From assembly GCA_022828595.1 (NCBI GenBank), contig JAKGHH010000005.1:25680193-25744192 (forward strand): DNA of 64,000 nucleotides. Direction: 5' to 3'. This DNA is from Nelumbo lutea. Its lineage: Eukaryota; Streptophyta; Magnoliopsida; Proteales; Nelumbonaceae. Positions 21,050-33,722 of this stretch are shown one piece after another. The first letter of the stretch is position 1. Each line of letters begins with the position of its first letter. The notes beneath the pieces are model-generated. The model made no database searches and was not told where the DNA came from. It worked only from the letters and a program-made list of their open reading frames with translations. The position numbers were made by a program, and so were the translations under genes.

Positions 21050-21719
21050 GTTTGTATGTCCAAATATTGCTTCTAGTCTAGGCCATGAATATATTCAAGA
21101 AACAAGCAATGAGATACTTGCAAAGAATTAAAGATTTCATGCTTACATTTATGTAGTTTGATCACCTTCAAGTGATTGGCTATTTAGATGTGGACTATAC
21201 TGGCGGTTGTTTTAACACTAAAGAATTTATGTTAAGTTTTCATGCTTGCTAGAAAATCCATTTTATGGAAGAGTGAAATGATTAGATGTAACATAATCTG
21301 GTTTAAAGAAAAGCTATCGTTGCCTGATATGAGATTACTTTTTAGGATTTTATGTTGTGGAATTCCATCTCAAAGCTTTGGGTTGAGAGTTCCTAGACAA
21401 GAGTTCAAGTAAATCAAGCACATTGTCATAAAATATTGTGTTTCTTGAGAAGAAATGCGAGATCGTTAGGTATCCATTGTGCATTTTGGTATGATGTACA
21501 TCCTAGCTAATCCATTAAAGGACTACCTCCAAAATTTTAGAAGAGCATATTGCTCATTTGGAACCAATTGACTATTTCAGTTATGATCACAATACAGTTA
21601 ATGATGATCTACATACTCAAGTTTTTGCTCCCCAAAAGTTTATGTATATGGATGTTAAAGTAGTAGATATGAAGGGCTTCTATCTAATACATAAGCATGT
21701 TGATGAGACAGAGATTTTA
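21050..21719 (+). pseudogene. Copia RNase H / C-terminal pol relic
   Basis: Broken translation gives RYLQRIKDFML, VIGYLDVDYTGG and CFNTKEFMLSF (RNase H start), then KHIVIKYC, VSIVHFG and ANPLKDYLQ, the conserved C-terminal order of Tork-like copia pol. Stops are frequent. It ends where the gypsy 5' LTR begins at 21720, so the gypsy element probably inserted into or beside it. Confidence 0.72.
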
Positions 21720-22402
21720 TGATGAGGCCAAAACAATAACAAAAAATGAAAAAAAATGTGAATGCATTCTATTTTGCATTTTTTTTTTGTAGTAGGATAC
21801 CAAATTGTTGTTTTTGGTTAGCTTTGTTGATAGTTTGGGACCAAGGTATTTTTATCATTTTATAATTCAGATTCTGGTAAGGGGTAGTTGAATGTACATC
21901 TGTTGGGTTTTGGTCTCTTGGGTCTTTTTGTAACAAAAGTTATCTTTTGAGGGTTCATTTGAAGCTAGTTTTGTTCTTAAATAGTTGCTTGTGAGAGGAC
22001 AACATTCTAGGGGCTTATGTGTAAATATCTTAAACTTCTCCAACAACCCATTAGGTCTTATAAAAGAAAAGGGGATTGTTTCTGTAGGGGTCGTTTTTTG
22101 GTTCTTTGTCTCTTGATTGAGTTGTAGCTCAACCCCAACTAGGGTTTTCAAGTATTGGGATCTTGGGTTTTGAGGAGTTGACCCATTTTGGCACCTTCCA
22201 ATCCCTCTATTGTTGTGTCCACATGGAAAGTAAGCTTGCTACCATTGTTACTATAATGAGTCAAACTATTTTAGGAGGAGTTTTGCTTTAGGTTCAGGTT
22301 TGAAACCCCTAAAAGTCCAACTTGTTTTGTTGTTTTCAGCTTGGTCTTGTGCTTATTGTTGTATACTTGAAATGTTGCATGTAATTTGTTTTTTTATCCA
22401 CA
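21720..22402 (+). repeat. 5' LTR of Ty3/gypsy chromodomain element
   Basis: It starts TGATGAGGCC and ends CCACA before the primer site. 21720-21986 is collinear with 27052-27322 (shared GGGACCAAGGTATTTTTATC, TTTTTGTAACAAAAG, TTTGAGGGTTCATTTGAAG). A TATA-like box (TATAAAAG) is at 22059-22066. Confidence 0.85.
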
Positions 22403-22407
22403 TCAAG

Positions 22408-22419
22408 TGGTATTAGAGC
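22408..22419 (+). other. Primer binding site of the gypsy element
   Basis: TGGTATTAGAGC, one mismatch from the Met-tRNA type, lies six bases after the LTR. Confidence 0.8.
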
Positions 22420-22492
22420 AAGTTCTTTAGAGCAAGTTCTTTCCTTGGGTTTGCTTTAAAGTTCATCTCGTTAGTGTTTTTTCTATATTATT

Positions 22493-23500
22493 ATGGCTGT
22501 AAGGGGTGGTAGAAAACCACAATATATCACTGTAGAGGTTTTTTAGGAGGCTATAAGAGGGTTGCAAGAACAAATTGAGCATCTTGCTTAACCTGTAGCT
22601 CAAAATGCTACTAGAGATAGTGATGTAGCAAGTGATTTGGAGAGGAAGAGGAATACAAGCTCTTAGAGTTGATGAATAACCCACTAACATTATTAGTGAA
22701 GAAGACATTGAGCAACCTAAAGGTGATCAACATGAAAGAAATAACAACCAATGATGGGAAGACCGAATAATGCAAGCTCTACAATCCAATTAGGGTCATG
22801 GTGTTCAACTTCATATTAACGAGTTTGATGATGAGTTTGAACCTAAAGAGTTTCTAGATTGGTTGGATAAAATTGAAAATTATTTTGATTGGAAGGAAAT
22901 GAATGAAGAAAGAAAAGTGAAGCTTGTAACATAAAAAATGCATGGGATAGCCTTGGATTGGTAGAAAAGTTATCAAAGAAACAGAGAAAGGAAGGGGAAA
23001 ATATAAATGTTAGTTCTTGGGGAAGAATGAAAGAAAAGGTGAAATCAAAATCTTACCATCAAATTATGAGCAAACTCTTTACCAAAAGGTACAGAATTTA
23101 AGGCACTGGGAAAATAGTGTAAAAGAGTATACAAGAGAGTTTAATAGATTATTTATTCAAATTAATATGACAAAAACTAAACAACAAAAAGTTAGTAGAT
23201 ATATTAATGGTTAAGAGTTTCCAATACAAGATCAAGCCATCCTGCATTGCTCATATAAGGTAAATGATGCATATCAGCTAGCTATGAAGGTTGAAGCTCA
23301 CTTGAGTTAGAGCTTAGGGTGGAAACTAAGTGCTTTCCAATGTACATTTTAGTTGGTCAAAGTGTTGAGGCTGGTAGGGGTCATTTGACCAACCAAACAC
23401 AAGTACGCAACCTACAGTCCAAGGGACCTCAAATGTAACAAAGAACAATCAAGGGTAGCCTACTATTAGATGTTTCAGTTGGGACATCATTCCAATGAAT
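22493..23500 (+). pseudogene. Gypsy gag, decayed
   Basis: Translation starts at MAVRGGRKPQYITVEVF. Gag blocks EFDDEFEPKEFLDWLDK and YFDWKEMNEERKVKL follow with several stops. A damaged zinc knuckle near 23470 (FQLGHHSNECPKT) has lost its second cysteine. Confidence 0.8.
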
Positions 23501-24330
23501 GTCCTAAGACAAGGATTGAAGAGAAAACACATCTAGTTAATGAAGGCATTGACGAACAACAAGATGATATATGCCATGTTGAGGATAGACAAGTGGTTAA
23601 AACTACTAAAGCTAATGCTTTAGAAGAAGAAAATTTGAATGGGGACATTGAGGGTGAAGCTCTATTGATACAACACTCCATGGTTGTACCTCAAGAACCA
23701 CTACTAGGGGAATGGTTGAGAAAGAATATCTTTAAAACACATTTTACAACTGGTGGGAAGTTATGTAACATGGTTATTGATAGTGGGAGTAGTGAGAATC
23801 TTGTTTCTTAAGAGATTAAGTTACAGCTCAAGACTGTACAACACCCTTGACCATATTGTATTTTGTGGTTCAACAAAGGAAATGAGGTAAGAGTTTTTTC
23901 TAAATTCTTAGCTAATTTCTCTATTGGTAATACATTTAATGAATTAATATGGTGAGATGTCCCAATGATGCATGTCATATTCTTGTGGGATGCCCATGGC
24001 AGTATGACTATAGTAATTCATTATATGATAAGAACACTTATAGCTTTGTGAAAGACAATAAGAAGATAACTCTTAAACCAATGCAACTTGATTCATTTCC
24101 AAAGAAGGAAACTAAGACAACCAATACTCTCTTCTCCTCAAATAAATTGGCTCAAGAAGATGAGAATTTGAATGTTGTTTATGTGCTAGTTACAAAAGAA
24201 GCTAGCAAAGAAACACATATTCTAGAGATGGTGAAGAAACTACTTCATGAATATGCTGATGTGATGCCTAAGGAATTACCTAATGGCCTTCCTCCCATAA
24301 GAGATGTACAATATCATATATAATGCTAGG
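23501..24330 (+). pseudogene. Gypsy protease region, decayed
   Basis: The retropepsin-like motif VIDSGSSENLVS is at about 23772-23808, followed by a stop. The linker to RT (LLHEYADVMPKELPNGLPPI) is at 24240-24300. The DSG triad residue survives but the frame does not. Confidence 0.8.
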
Positions 24331-25760
24331 AGTAAGATTACCTAACTTACCCCACTATAGAATGAGCCCTAAAGAGCATGAGGAGTTTCAAAGACAAGTA
24401 ACAGAGTTGTTGAAGATGGGACTGGTCCATGAGAGCTTAAGCCCATGTGTTGTACTAAATTTGCTCATGCCAAAGAAAGATGATAGTTGGTGTATGTGTA
24501 TTGATAGTTGTGCTATTAACAAGATTACAATACATGTTTCCCATACCTCACCTTGATGACATGTTACACACTGGTTGGCTCATAAATCTTTTCAAATATA
24601 GATTTGAAGAATGGGTACCATTAAATTTGTATCTGAGAGAGGGATGAGTGGAAAACTACATTCAAGACTAAGGAAGGTCTTTATGACTAGGTAGTTATGC
24701 CATTTTGGTTGTTTAATACTCCTAGTACATTTATGAGGTTCATGAGCCAAGTTCTAATGTTGTTTATGGGGAAGTTTGTGATAGTTTATTTTGATGGCAT
24801 ATTCATCCACAACAAAGATCATTACAGCCACTTAGAACACTTGAGAGCATTCTTATAAGTCTTGAGACAAAAGCAACTATATATAAATTTGAAAAGTGTA
24901 ATTTTATGACAGATTAGTTCGTGTTTTTGGGGTATATTGTTTTAAGACAACGGAATTTGAAGTGGATCAAGAAAATGTTTAAACTATTCAAAAGTGGCTA
25001 GCACCAAAGACCTTAATTGAAATTCATAGTTTCCATGGAATAACAACATTTTATCATCAATTTATAAAGAATTTCAAAACTATTGTAACACCCATTATTG
25101 AATGCTTGAAAGGAGGTGAGCTTGCTTGGATTCCTACTACTAAGAAAAGCTTTCAAGAGCTAAAGATAATGATGACCAAAGCTCCAGCATTGGATTTACT
25201 TGATTTTAGCAAGCTCTTTGAAGTTGAATGTGATGCGTCACATGTTGGGATTGGAGATGTTCTTAGCAAGAAGGTTGTCTAGTTTCTTACTTTAGTGAGA
25301 AACTCAATGATTCTAGAATGAGGTATTCCACTTATGATGTTGAGTTTTATGTCATTGTATAGGCCTTGAAATTTTGGAGGCATTACCTTATCCAATGGGA
25401 GTTTGTTTTGTATTCAGACCATAAAGCATTGAAGCACCTTAACTCTTAGCAAAAGATAAAGGGAATGCATGCAAAAATTGGTTGATTTTCTATAAGAATA
25501 TAATTTTGTTTTGAAGCATAATACTGGTCAGCAAAACCGGGTATCCGATGCACTTAGTAGGAGAGTTCACTTGGTGACCACAGTGTCTACTAGTGTTGTG
25601 GGATTTGACTCCATCAAAGACCAAAACCAAGATGACCCTTATTTTATCAATATTTGTAAAATCTATGTAGTAGGTGACAAGGATATTCAAGTTAAGTTTG
25701 TGTGGAATGATGATTATTTATTTATGGGCAATGGATTATGTATTCTATCAGAGTTTTGAG
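24323..25760 (+). pseudogene. Gypsy reverse transcriptase and RNase H, decayed
   Basis: The RT opens with LPNLPHYRMSPKEHEEFQRQ, then LVHESLSPCVV and the degenerate MPKKDDSWCMCIDSCAIN. The catalytic block reads VYFDGIFIH near 24787, so the YxDD motif has lost one aspartate. RNase H-like pieces (FEVECDASHVGIG, YSDHKALKHL) run to about 25450, followed by VLKHNTGQQNRVSDALSR. Many stops and indels. Confidence 0.85.
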
Positions 25761-26860
25761 GGTGTTACTCATTGTTGATTTGCATTGCAAGAGACATTTT
25801 GGTTGCAAGAAGACTTTTGAAATGGTCTCCAAAAAATACTTTTAGCCAAGGCTATAAAAGTATGTGTTCTACTATGTTGATAGGTGTCACAAGTGCCAAA
25901 CATCTAAAGGGCAACATAAAAATGCAGGTTTGTATCTTCCCTTACCCATATCGGAAACACCATGGATTGATATTATTATGGGTTTTGTGTTGGGGTTGCC
26001 AAGAACAACTAGGGGCAATGCTCTATTTTTGTTGGTTGATTGTTTTTTTTAAATGGTCCAATTTATTGGTTGCCAAAAGACTTTAAATGCTTCTCTTGTA
26101 GCTAACTTGTTTTTCAAATAAGTTGTTTGGTTGCATGGATTGCCAAGATCTATCACATCAGATTGTGTTACATGATTCCTTAGCCACTTTTGAAGAACTT
26201 TATGGAAGCGTATAGGTACTACCCTACAATATAGTAGTACATTTCACCCACAAACAGATGGACAAACTGAAGTAGTTAATTGAAGCTTGGGCAACTTGTT
26301 GAAGAGTTTAATTGGAGATTACTTGAAGCAGTGGGATCTTATCCTACCATAAGCTAAGTTTGCCTTCAATGATCCAATTAATAGATCTACAAGGAAGACT
26401 CCTTTCGAGGTTGTGTATTGTCGATCGCTTAAAGGTGTTGTTGATCTAATCCCTATAATAGGGTTATGGCGAGTTAGTGATGATGCCAAGGCTTTAGTTG
26501 AATCCATTCGAGAGATTCAAGAAAATGTATGACAAGAGCTAAAAGAAAGCAACCAAAGGTATAAAGAAGCTAAGGATAAGCACTGTTGAGTGGAAGAGTT
26601 TCATAAGGGTGATTTGGTCATGGTTTATTTGTGGTCTAAGAGGTTTTCTGTTGGGACCTATCATAAGTTGAAGCAGTAAAAGATTGGGCCATGTCAAGGG
26701 TTGAGATAGTTTGGGAACAATGTATATGAAATCGAGTTACCAGCTGATTTGTCCATTTCACCCATTTTTAATGTAGCAGACATCTTTGATTACCATGGAG
26801 ATCAAGAACCAACAACCAATGTTGAGCAAGGACAAGCACAAAGGGCTAGTAGTTTTAATG
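25760..26860 (+). pseudogene. Gypsy integrase, decayed
   Basis: A zinc-binding part (RCHKCQTSKGQH) near 25874 leads to the core PWIDIIMGFVLGLPRTTRGN, where the first catalytic aspartate of the usual MDFV block is replaced by glycine. HPQTDGQTEVVN at 26240 holds the catalytic glutamate region. Stops are present. Confidence 0.82.
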
Positions 26861-26879
26861 AGTTTGGATAACTCTTTGA

Positions 26880-26995
26880 TTACCACTCGAAATGGGGCCT
26901 ATTTTAGGTTCATGGTCAAGTGGAAAGGGAAACAAACAACTAGGAACTCTTAGATTAGTGAAGAAGAATTTATGAAGCTAAATGGAGACACATGC
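26880..26995 (+). pseudogene. Degenerate chromodomain of the gypsy element
   Basis: FRFMVKWKGKQTTRNS, stop, ISEEEFMKLNGD matches the usual C-terminal chromodomain-like end of plant chromoviruses. Short and broken, so the call is tentative. Confidence 0.55.
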
Positions 26996-27051
26996 AACGT
27001 TGCTAAAATTGCTACTAGCACAAGGTCGAGCTCTTTTTAACCCAATGGGAA

Positions 27052-27322
27052 TGATAAAGCCAAAAAAAGAAAAAAAAATAAAAAATAAAGATAAAATGAA
27101 GAAAAAATGTAAATGTATTCTTTTTTGCATGTTGTTTGTAGTAGGCTCCTAAATTATTCCTTTTGGGTAGCTTTGTTGACAGTTTGGGACCAAGGTATTT
27201 TTATCATTTTATAATTCAAATTCTGGTCAGGGGTAGTTGGGTGTACATCTATTGGGTTTTGATCTCTTGGGTCTTTTTGTAACAAAAGATATCTCTTTTG
27301 AGGGTTCATTTGAAGTTAGTTG
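27052..27322 (+). repeat. 3' LTR of the gypsy element, truncated
   Basis: It begins TGATAAAGCC and is collinear with the first 267 bases of the 5' LTR. Homology stops at GAAGTTAGTT, so the distal 60% of the LTR is gone. Confidence 0.8.
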
Positions 27323-27636
27323 AAGAGTTCCCAACACTCATCCATTAAAGAAGAGTAAAAGGGGAAAAAGTTGAAGATGAGCTAATAAAACATTGCAATT
27401 TCTAACACGAGATCTAGGGGCAGAAGTCAAACAAAATAAAAGGCTATTATAATGGTGTGGGCACAGATTTGCCCTGATAGAAGCCAATCTCCCTAAATCA
27501 GATCCATCCATCTCTACTCATTTTTTCTCTAATCCTAAATGATGCCACTACATGGTAATCTGTGTTTTAGTTCATTTGTTAATTTGGTCAAAATCTAGGA
27601 ATTTATTAGGCTTGGAGTTTTTGTTCTTTTGCTAAA
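27323..27636. other. Spacer between gypsy and copia elements
   Basis: No gene seen. 27576-27620 contains a block (TTTGGTCAAAATCTAGGAAT) that is nearly repeated at 32665, on the other side of the copia element. Confidence 0.5.
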
Positions 27637-27785
27637 TAGAAATCTGTTGAATTAAAAAATATAAAAGAAAAGTAGTTTCTTGAAGAGAGAAGGAAAAGAA
27701 GAGAAGAAGAGAAGTTTGAAAGAAAAGAGAGCAATAATCTGGCCGCCCCCTTCACTTATTATTTATACTAAAATAACATAACAGG
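27637..27785 (-). repeat. 3' LTR of copia (-) at 27637-32655, truncated
   Basis: It is nearly identical to 32331-32480 (shared AAAAAATATAAAAGAAAAGT, GAAGTTTGAAAGAAAAGAG, CACTTATTATTTATACTAAA). It then passes directly into RNase H sequence, so the U3 part, polypurine tract and pol end have been deleted. Confidence 0.82.
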
Positions 27786-27794
27786 TGCATGCAT

Positions 27795-30700
27795 GGGTGC
27801 TTTGAGAAAAGAATTCTAGATTCAGGTCCACCTACAAAGGTACACACTCTTGATATAGACCTCCTGTCATCTAAGCATCTTGCCCAATCTGCAACTGCAT
27901 AGGATTCTAGATTCAGATTCTCATAATTTGAGAAAAGAATGCCTCTGCTAGGGTGCTTTTTTCAAATACGCAAGTATTCTCTCAATAGCTTCACAGTGCT
28001 AAACCCAAGGTGCATGCATGTACTGACTCACAACACTGACAGCATAAAAAATATCTGGTCGTGTCATACACAAATACAACAGTCAGCCCACCATTATTTG
28101 ATATCTCTTCACATCATTTACCAACTCACCTTCCACACCATTAATTCTGTGATTTGGATCAATAGGAGTGTCTGCTGGTTGGTCCCCAACTTCTCAATTT
28201 CCTGTAGTAGGTCAAGTACATACTTTCTCTGTCAAATGAACATCTCATGCTTGGATCTTGTAACTTCAATCCCTAAGAAGTATTTGAGCTCACCAAGTTC
28301 TTTGATATCAAATTCTTGCTGCAATGATTTTTTGAGATCATCAATCTCCTCTAAATCATTTTCTATCACCACTATATCATCCACATACACAATCAGATTT
28401 ACACTAGAGCATCTCTTCTCTTCACAAAGAGAGTGTGATCAGATTGTGTCTGTGTGTATCCAAAACGGATGAGTGCCCCTCTGAACCTGTCAAACCAAGC
28501 CCTAGGTGATTGTTACATTCCATACAGAGATTTGCTTAGTTTGCACACATTTCATTTACAAACATTTTCATAAAAGCCTGTTGGAATGTCCATATATACA
28601 TCCTCCTGTAAATCACCATTGAGGAAAGCATTCTTGACATCAAGCTAGAACAAGGGCCATGAATAGGTGGCTGCTAGAGATAAAAGGATACGAACTAAAC
28701 TCATCTTAGCTACTGGTGCAAAAGTTTCCAAATAATCAATACCATAGGTTTGAGTATACCCTTTTGCTACTAACCTTGCGTTGTACTTCTCTATCTTGCC
28801 ATCGACCTTATACTTCACTGTGAATACCCATCTACATCCAACTACCTCATTGTTTAGGGGAAGATCAACTATTTCCCAAATTTGGTTTTTGATCAAAGCA
28901 TCCATCTCATCTTGCATGGTTGTTTTCCACTCAAGTTTGGAGAGAGCCTTAGTAACATTCCTAGGTATAGACATAGAAACCAGGGAAGAAAGAAAAGCAC
29001 GGTAAGAGGGTGATAAGGCACTATAGGAAAGATGGTGTGAAATGCAGTGGGCATACACTTTCTCTTCCCCTTACAAAGTGCAATGGAAAGATCAAGGTCA
29101 GTAGGATCAGCTGCAACAATGGTGTTAGGGATAGAAACATTATCATCAAAAAACATAACAGGATCAGGCTCAAGAGGAATACTTGGAACTGTATCTACCA
29201 AATTTGGAGTTTTAGAAGGACTGATAGAGAGTGGTGTGGGTTGAGGATGCGTGGAGTCAACCATCATCTACCAGTGTTGATATTTCTATGAGGTTGTCCG
29301 TAGTGGCTCAGGTAATGAAACTAAAGGTGCAGGTGTTAGTTGAACTGATGTAGATGCTGGCTGAACTGATGGAAGCACCACAGAAACAAGAAGAGGAACA
29401 TATTGTCAGTTCTCCTCCCCAAAACTCTCTCCCTAAGGAGAACCACTCAAGAAGAAGAATATGGATTCAAAGAAAGTAACATCCATAGTGACAAATCTAC
29501 TCATCGACATTGGGCCATAACAGCAACACCCGTTTTGGTTCTAAGCATACCCAAGAAAAACACATTTCTTGGCCTTATGATCCAATTTCTTGCGATGAGG
29601 GTCAAGAATGTGAACAATAGAAACACAACCAAAAACCCTCAGAGGTATATGAAATATCTCTCCATTTGGAAAAAGAAGGCTAAATGGCACCTTAAACCAC
29701 AAAGCCTGTGAAGGAACACAGTTAATCAAATGCATGGCTGTAAGAACTGCATCTCCCCAGAAATGCACAGGAACTGAAGCACACACCATAAGACTCATTG
29801 CCACCTCTACAATGTATTTGTTTTTCCTCTCAGCAACTCCATTATGTTGAGATGTATATGCACAACTACTCTGATGAACTACACCATATTCTAAGAGATA
29901 CGTGATCAGGTCCTTCTCAAAGTACTCCCTGGCATTATCTGATCTAAAAGCCTAAGTTCTCACTCCAAATTGTGTAAGAACGATCTGGTGGAACTGTCGT
30001 ACCAAGTTAGGAACCTCATCACGTAATCTCATCAAATATATCCAAGAATATCATGTATAATCATCCACAAACAAAAGAAAGTAATGAAATCCTCCCATGG
30101 AAGGGATATGATATGGTCTCCAAACATCAGTGTGGACAATATTAAAAGTAGAAGTACTTCTTTTATTACTTGGTTTAAAAGACTGTCTACAATGATTTTC
30201 TAACTGACAACTCTCACACTCCAAAGTAGATAACTAAACAGACTCAAACAACTTTGGGAAAAGACATTTCAAAGAACTAAAAGAAAGATGTCCCAAGCGA
30301 TTGTGCCAAAACATAATCCGGTTCACTGACTCTAACCCACTATTACTACTGCTGCTAACATGATGGTCCTGATGTCTCAAAATCTCATCCAGAAAGTAGA
30401 ATTCATTCACCTCACGACCACTCCTAATCATCTTCTTTGACTCCAGATCCTGCAAAACACAATTACTTGGAAGAAATGTCACAAAACAATTCATTTTTTT
30501 TGTCAAAGAACTAACAGATAGTAGGTTGGTATGAATTCTAGGGACATGTAAAACAGAAAACAAAGTTATATCATTAGTCACTCTAATTGTCCCCTTCCCA
30601 GCAATGGGCATATGTGAACCATCTGCTATAGAAATTGTCTCTACCAGAGCACAATTGATAGGAACGGAAAATAGTAGGGGCATTAGTCATATGCTCAAAT

Positions 30701-31700
30701 ACTCCTGAGTCTATAATCCAGAGAGATCCCTCTTTACTTGAAGTGGATGCAAGATTTGCAGTTGCATATGAACTACCTGTATGTGCAAAGGAAGTGGTGT
30801 AGTCGATTCCTATATTCTGCTATCCATCTGGAAGGCTAGAGTTAGGTGAATCTTTCTTGCTCATAAATTGTCCAAACCTCTTCAATTCTATTCTCATTGC
30901 TACTACTGCAATGGATTCCCAATCAATTTGGGAAAGAAGGGCTGAAGAGTTTCCTGCAATGGCTACATTTGCATTTCCCTTCTTGTTTCTTATCCAAGCA
31001 GGCATAAGATTTGGATGAAGCTTCCAACAAGTGTCCCTGGTATGCTTAGGCTTCTTGCAATAATCACACACCAAGTCATTATCTTCCCTTCTAGTCTCAT
31101 TACTCCCCTTGTCTCCATTCGACTTAGGTTTTGTTGTACCAACCATAGTCGACTAGTCAATCCTAGGTTGTCTCACCATTACATTTCTCCTACTCTCCTC
31201 TCCAGAGACAAAGGCATAGGCCTGAGAGAGTGTCACACCCTCCCTAGAAAGAACATGCTGCCTAGCAATGCCAAATTCAGGGTCCAACCCTGGTAAGAAC
31301 TCAAAAACCCTATTCCACTTTACCAGTCTGTGATAAGTTGCTGCATCATTTACACTTCCCCATACCATAGTTTCTAATTGATCTATTTCCCGCCATAGGA
31401 TTTTCAGCATGGAGAAATACATAGCAAAAGGTTTTTCTCCATGTTTCATACTTATCAATTGATTTCATAACTAATAGGCTCTGGCTTCATTTTGCTTCTG
31501 AGAATATGTTTCAGACACTCCATCACAAATCCCCTTAGCAGTATAGCCCATAGGAAATTTTTTGCAATATGAGGTAACATAAAATTACACAGCCAAGACA
31601 TTACCATGTAATTCTCCTGCACCCATCGGGAAGATTCTGTATCGGGTTTTTCTCCTCCCCAGTGAGATACTCTAATTTTCCACAGGCACCAATAGCCATC
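27795..31700 (-). pseudogene. Copia gag-pol, nearly full order but decayed
   Basis: From right to left: gag (HGEKPFAMYFSMLKILW, 31458; FLPGLDPEFG), zinc knuckle (CDYCKKPKHTRDTCWKLH, about 31021-31075), protease (WIIDSGVFEHMT, near 30715), pre-integrase (SVLHVPRIHTNLLSVSSL and FWHNRLGHLSFSSLKCLF), integrase (IVHTDVWRPY to HFWGDAVLTAMHLINCVP, 30200-29550), RT (WRFTV-like VGCRWVFTVKYKVDGKI, ARLVAKGYTQTYGIDYLETF at 29058-28645, then QSPRAWFDRFRGALIRFGYT) and a truncated RNase H near 27830-27960. All blocks are in the expected copia order with frameshifts and stops between them. Confidence 0.88.
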
Positions 31701-32317
31701 TTAACTAATTATGCCCACTCCAAATAATTTGTGACATCAAGTTTTACTATAATAATGATCCCAAACCCAAAAATATCACTACTACTTCCAACACCCAGTC
31801 TCATAGGTATCGATAGATTTCATCTTGGTATTCCAACTCTCCATCTTACTTCAAACAGTTCAACAGTAAGAAAAAAAATAGATTTGAGACTTTCAAAAAA
31901 TAATTTAATATCGCATACACAAAAACCGACCCTTCCGGAAGAAGAAAACCCTACCTGGAGGGAAATCTCTCTCCTCCTCATGCCTCCCAACAGAGAGAAA
32001 AGTGAATCGAATACTCCGGAAGGCCTAGAAAATTCTAGAAACCAAACCGCCCTCTTCAGAAAATCAAAAGAAAACTAACAATACCCGGGCGCCCAAGATC
32101 AAATAAAAAACAAAGAGTCCAACTTTTTTGGACTCTTCCCCATACTCCAGTTTTTCCTGATTTTGATGCCGAATAGTAGACCACCTTCCTAATGACTAGA
32201 TCCCACCAAAAACTCCAAGAACTGGGCAATCTATAGCAGATCGATCAACCCTTTACTACTTCATGCAGTCAACTGATCTAGGGCTGCATGAGAATGCTTG
32301 AAGAAACCCTAGCTGAT

Positions 32318-32329
32318 GCTTTGGTACCA
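32318..32329 (-). other. Primer binding site of copia (-), mutated
   Basis: Reads TGGTACCAAAGC on the - strand, two or three changes from the Met-tRNA type site, adjacent to the 5' LTR. Confidence 0.7.
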
Positions 32330-32330
32330 A

Positions 32331-32655
32331 GTAGAAATCTACTTAATTAAAAAATATAAAAGAAAAGTAGTTTCTTGAAGAGAGAAGGAAGAGAGAAGGA
32401 GAAGAAGAGAAGAAGAGAAGTTTGAAAGAAAAGAGAGCAATAATCTGGGCCACCCCCTTCACTTATTATTTATACTAAAATAATAGAACAGTACAAAGAC
32501 AACTTTGCCCTTATAAGGCGGCAAAACATAAAACAACATATATAACACTCTAAAACATAATAAAATTTGGACTCACATAACTACTGTGGTCCCCACCTCC
32601 TATCTAACAACTAACATAAAACATATACTCAGAAAAACATCATAAAACTAATTAA
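32331..32655 (-). repeat. 5' LTR of copia (-)
   Basis: The first 150 bases match the 3' LTR at 27637-27785. A TATA-like box (TATAAATA on the - strand) lies at 32467-32474. The outer end is approximate. Confidence 0.75.
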
Positions 32656-33129
32656 TCTTCAACAAATTTGATCAAAATCTTGGAATTTATTGGGCTTGGG
32701 CTTATAGAGTAGCCACCATTGAAGCTTCAACATGGGATTCAAGCCAACTATGGGTGGTTGGAGAGGAAGAGTCTGAAGAAAAATACCAATGTGTTGGACC
32801 ACACTAGACTCTATGGAACGCACCCATTACTTCAATGTGGCAGGCCTGGGAGGTGCAAAAGTATCAAGTTAAATGTGGAGCGGGTCCAGAAGAATCAAGT
32901 CATCAACATAACAGGTACCTTGCTCACTGCAGCCATAGGAGAACAATTGTGAATGTGAAATTAGGTTTCATGTGTAAAAATCACACAAGGGCAAAATAGG
33001 ATTTTAAAAAAGTGAAAGTAATTCACATGTGACATTTTATCGATGGAGGGTAAGTTTTAAGTGTAGTGGAATCAGCCCACAAGGTATATTTAAGTCTATT
33101 TAGAAAACTCAGGGTACATTTAAGTCAAT
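32656..33129. other. Spacer, no recognised gene
   Basis: A 77-codon frame at 32719-32952 (+) has no family resemblance that I can name. An exon cannot be excluded because a CAGGTACC donor-like site falls inside it. Confidence 0.35.
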
Positions 33130-33465
33130 TTATAAAAACTCGGTTGGTCCCTTGCGCCATGATTTTATGTCAGTTTTTCCATGGATTGGGGGGGTGCCAT
33201 GGCAACTGTGTTCTGGATACCCCTCTTGTGGGCTATGTGTGGTTGGTCCCTTGCGCCATTTGCAAAGGTTTCCTGAGTTGTTTTTCTCCTGGTGCTCTTG
33301 GTTACCTACTTGTGTCTTAGAAAATTTACTATGCTTTCAAAGTTGTTTTTTTTTTCACTTTTCTTACTGTGTATTTTTTTTCTAGATTGTAACCTGAGCA
33401 TTTATGAATGAATTTGTCCTTATGCTTAAAAAAAAAGAAAAAAGAAAAAAGAAAAAGAAACATTG
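33130..33465 (+). mobile_element. 5'-truncated L1-type LINE 3' end with poly(A)
   Basis: Repeated GGTCCCTTGCGCCAT phrases, a T-rich 3' UTR with TATGAATGAATTTGTCCTTATG, and a terminal A-rich run (33429-33462) have the look of a plant L1 LINE 3' tail. No coding blocks are included. No clear target-site duplication was found. Confidence 0.5.
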
Positions 33466-33664
33466 AGGTGCTATGTTACAGTATAACTCAAAGGTTGCTA
33501 CATTGATTTTCCTAATTCCTTACAAAGAGATACTCTAATTTGACATTGAGATACATTTTTTTCATATTATTTTCCACTGCACATGTTTGACATTGAGATT
33601 CTTGAATTATCATCTTCCATGCAATTTAACTTTCAGTGACATTCTTCTCTTTGTAATGTTCTAG

Positions 33665-33722
33665 ATTTGTAGGTCCTCAGAACCAGTCTCCTGCAAAACA
33701 ACAAGGCAATGGAATCAATTAA
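33665..33722 (+). other. Candidate last exon of an unassigned gene
   Basis: A T-rich tract ending TTCTAG precedes a short frame reading FVGPQNQSPAKQQGNGIN and a TAA stop, then a UTR-like stretch with AATAAA at 33739. It looks like a 3'-terminal exon. No upstream exon was identified, so this is weak. Confidence 0.25.
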
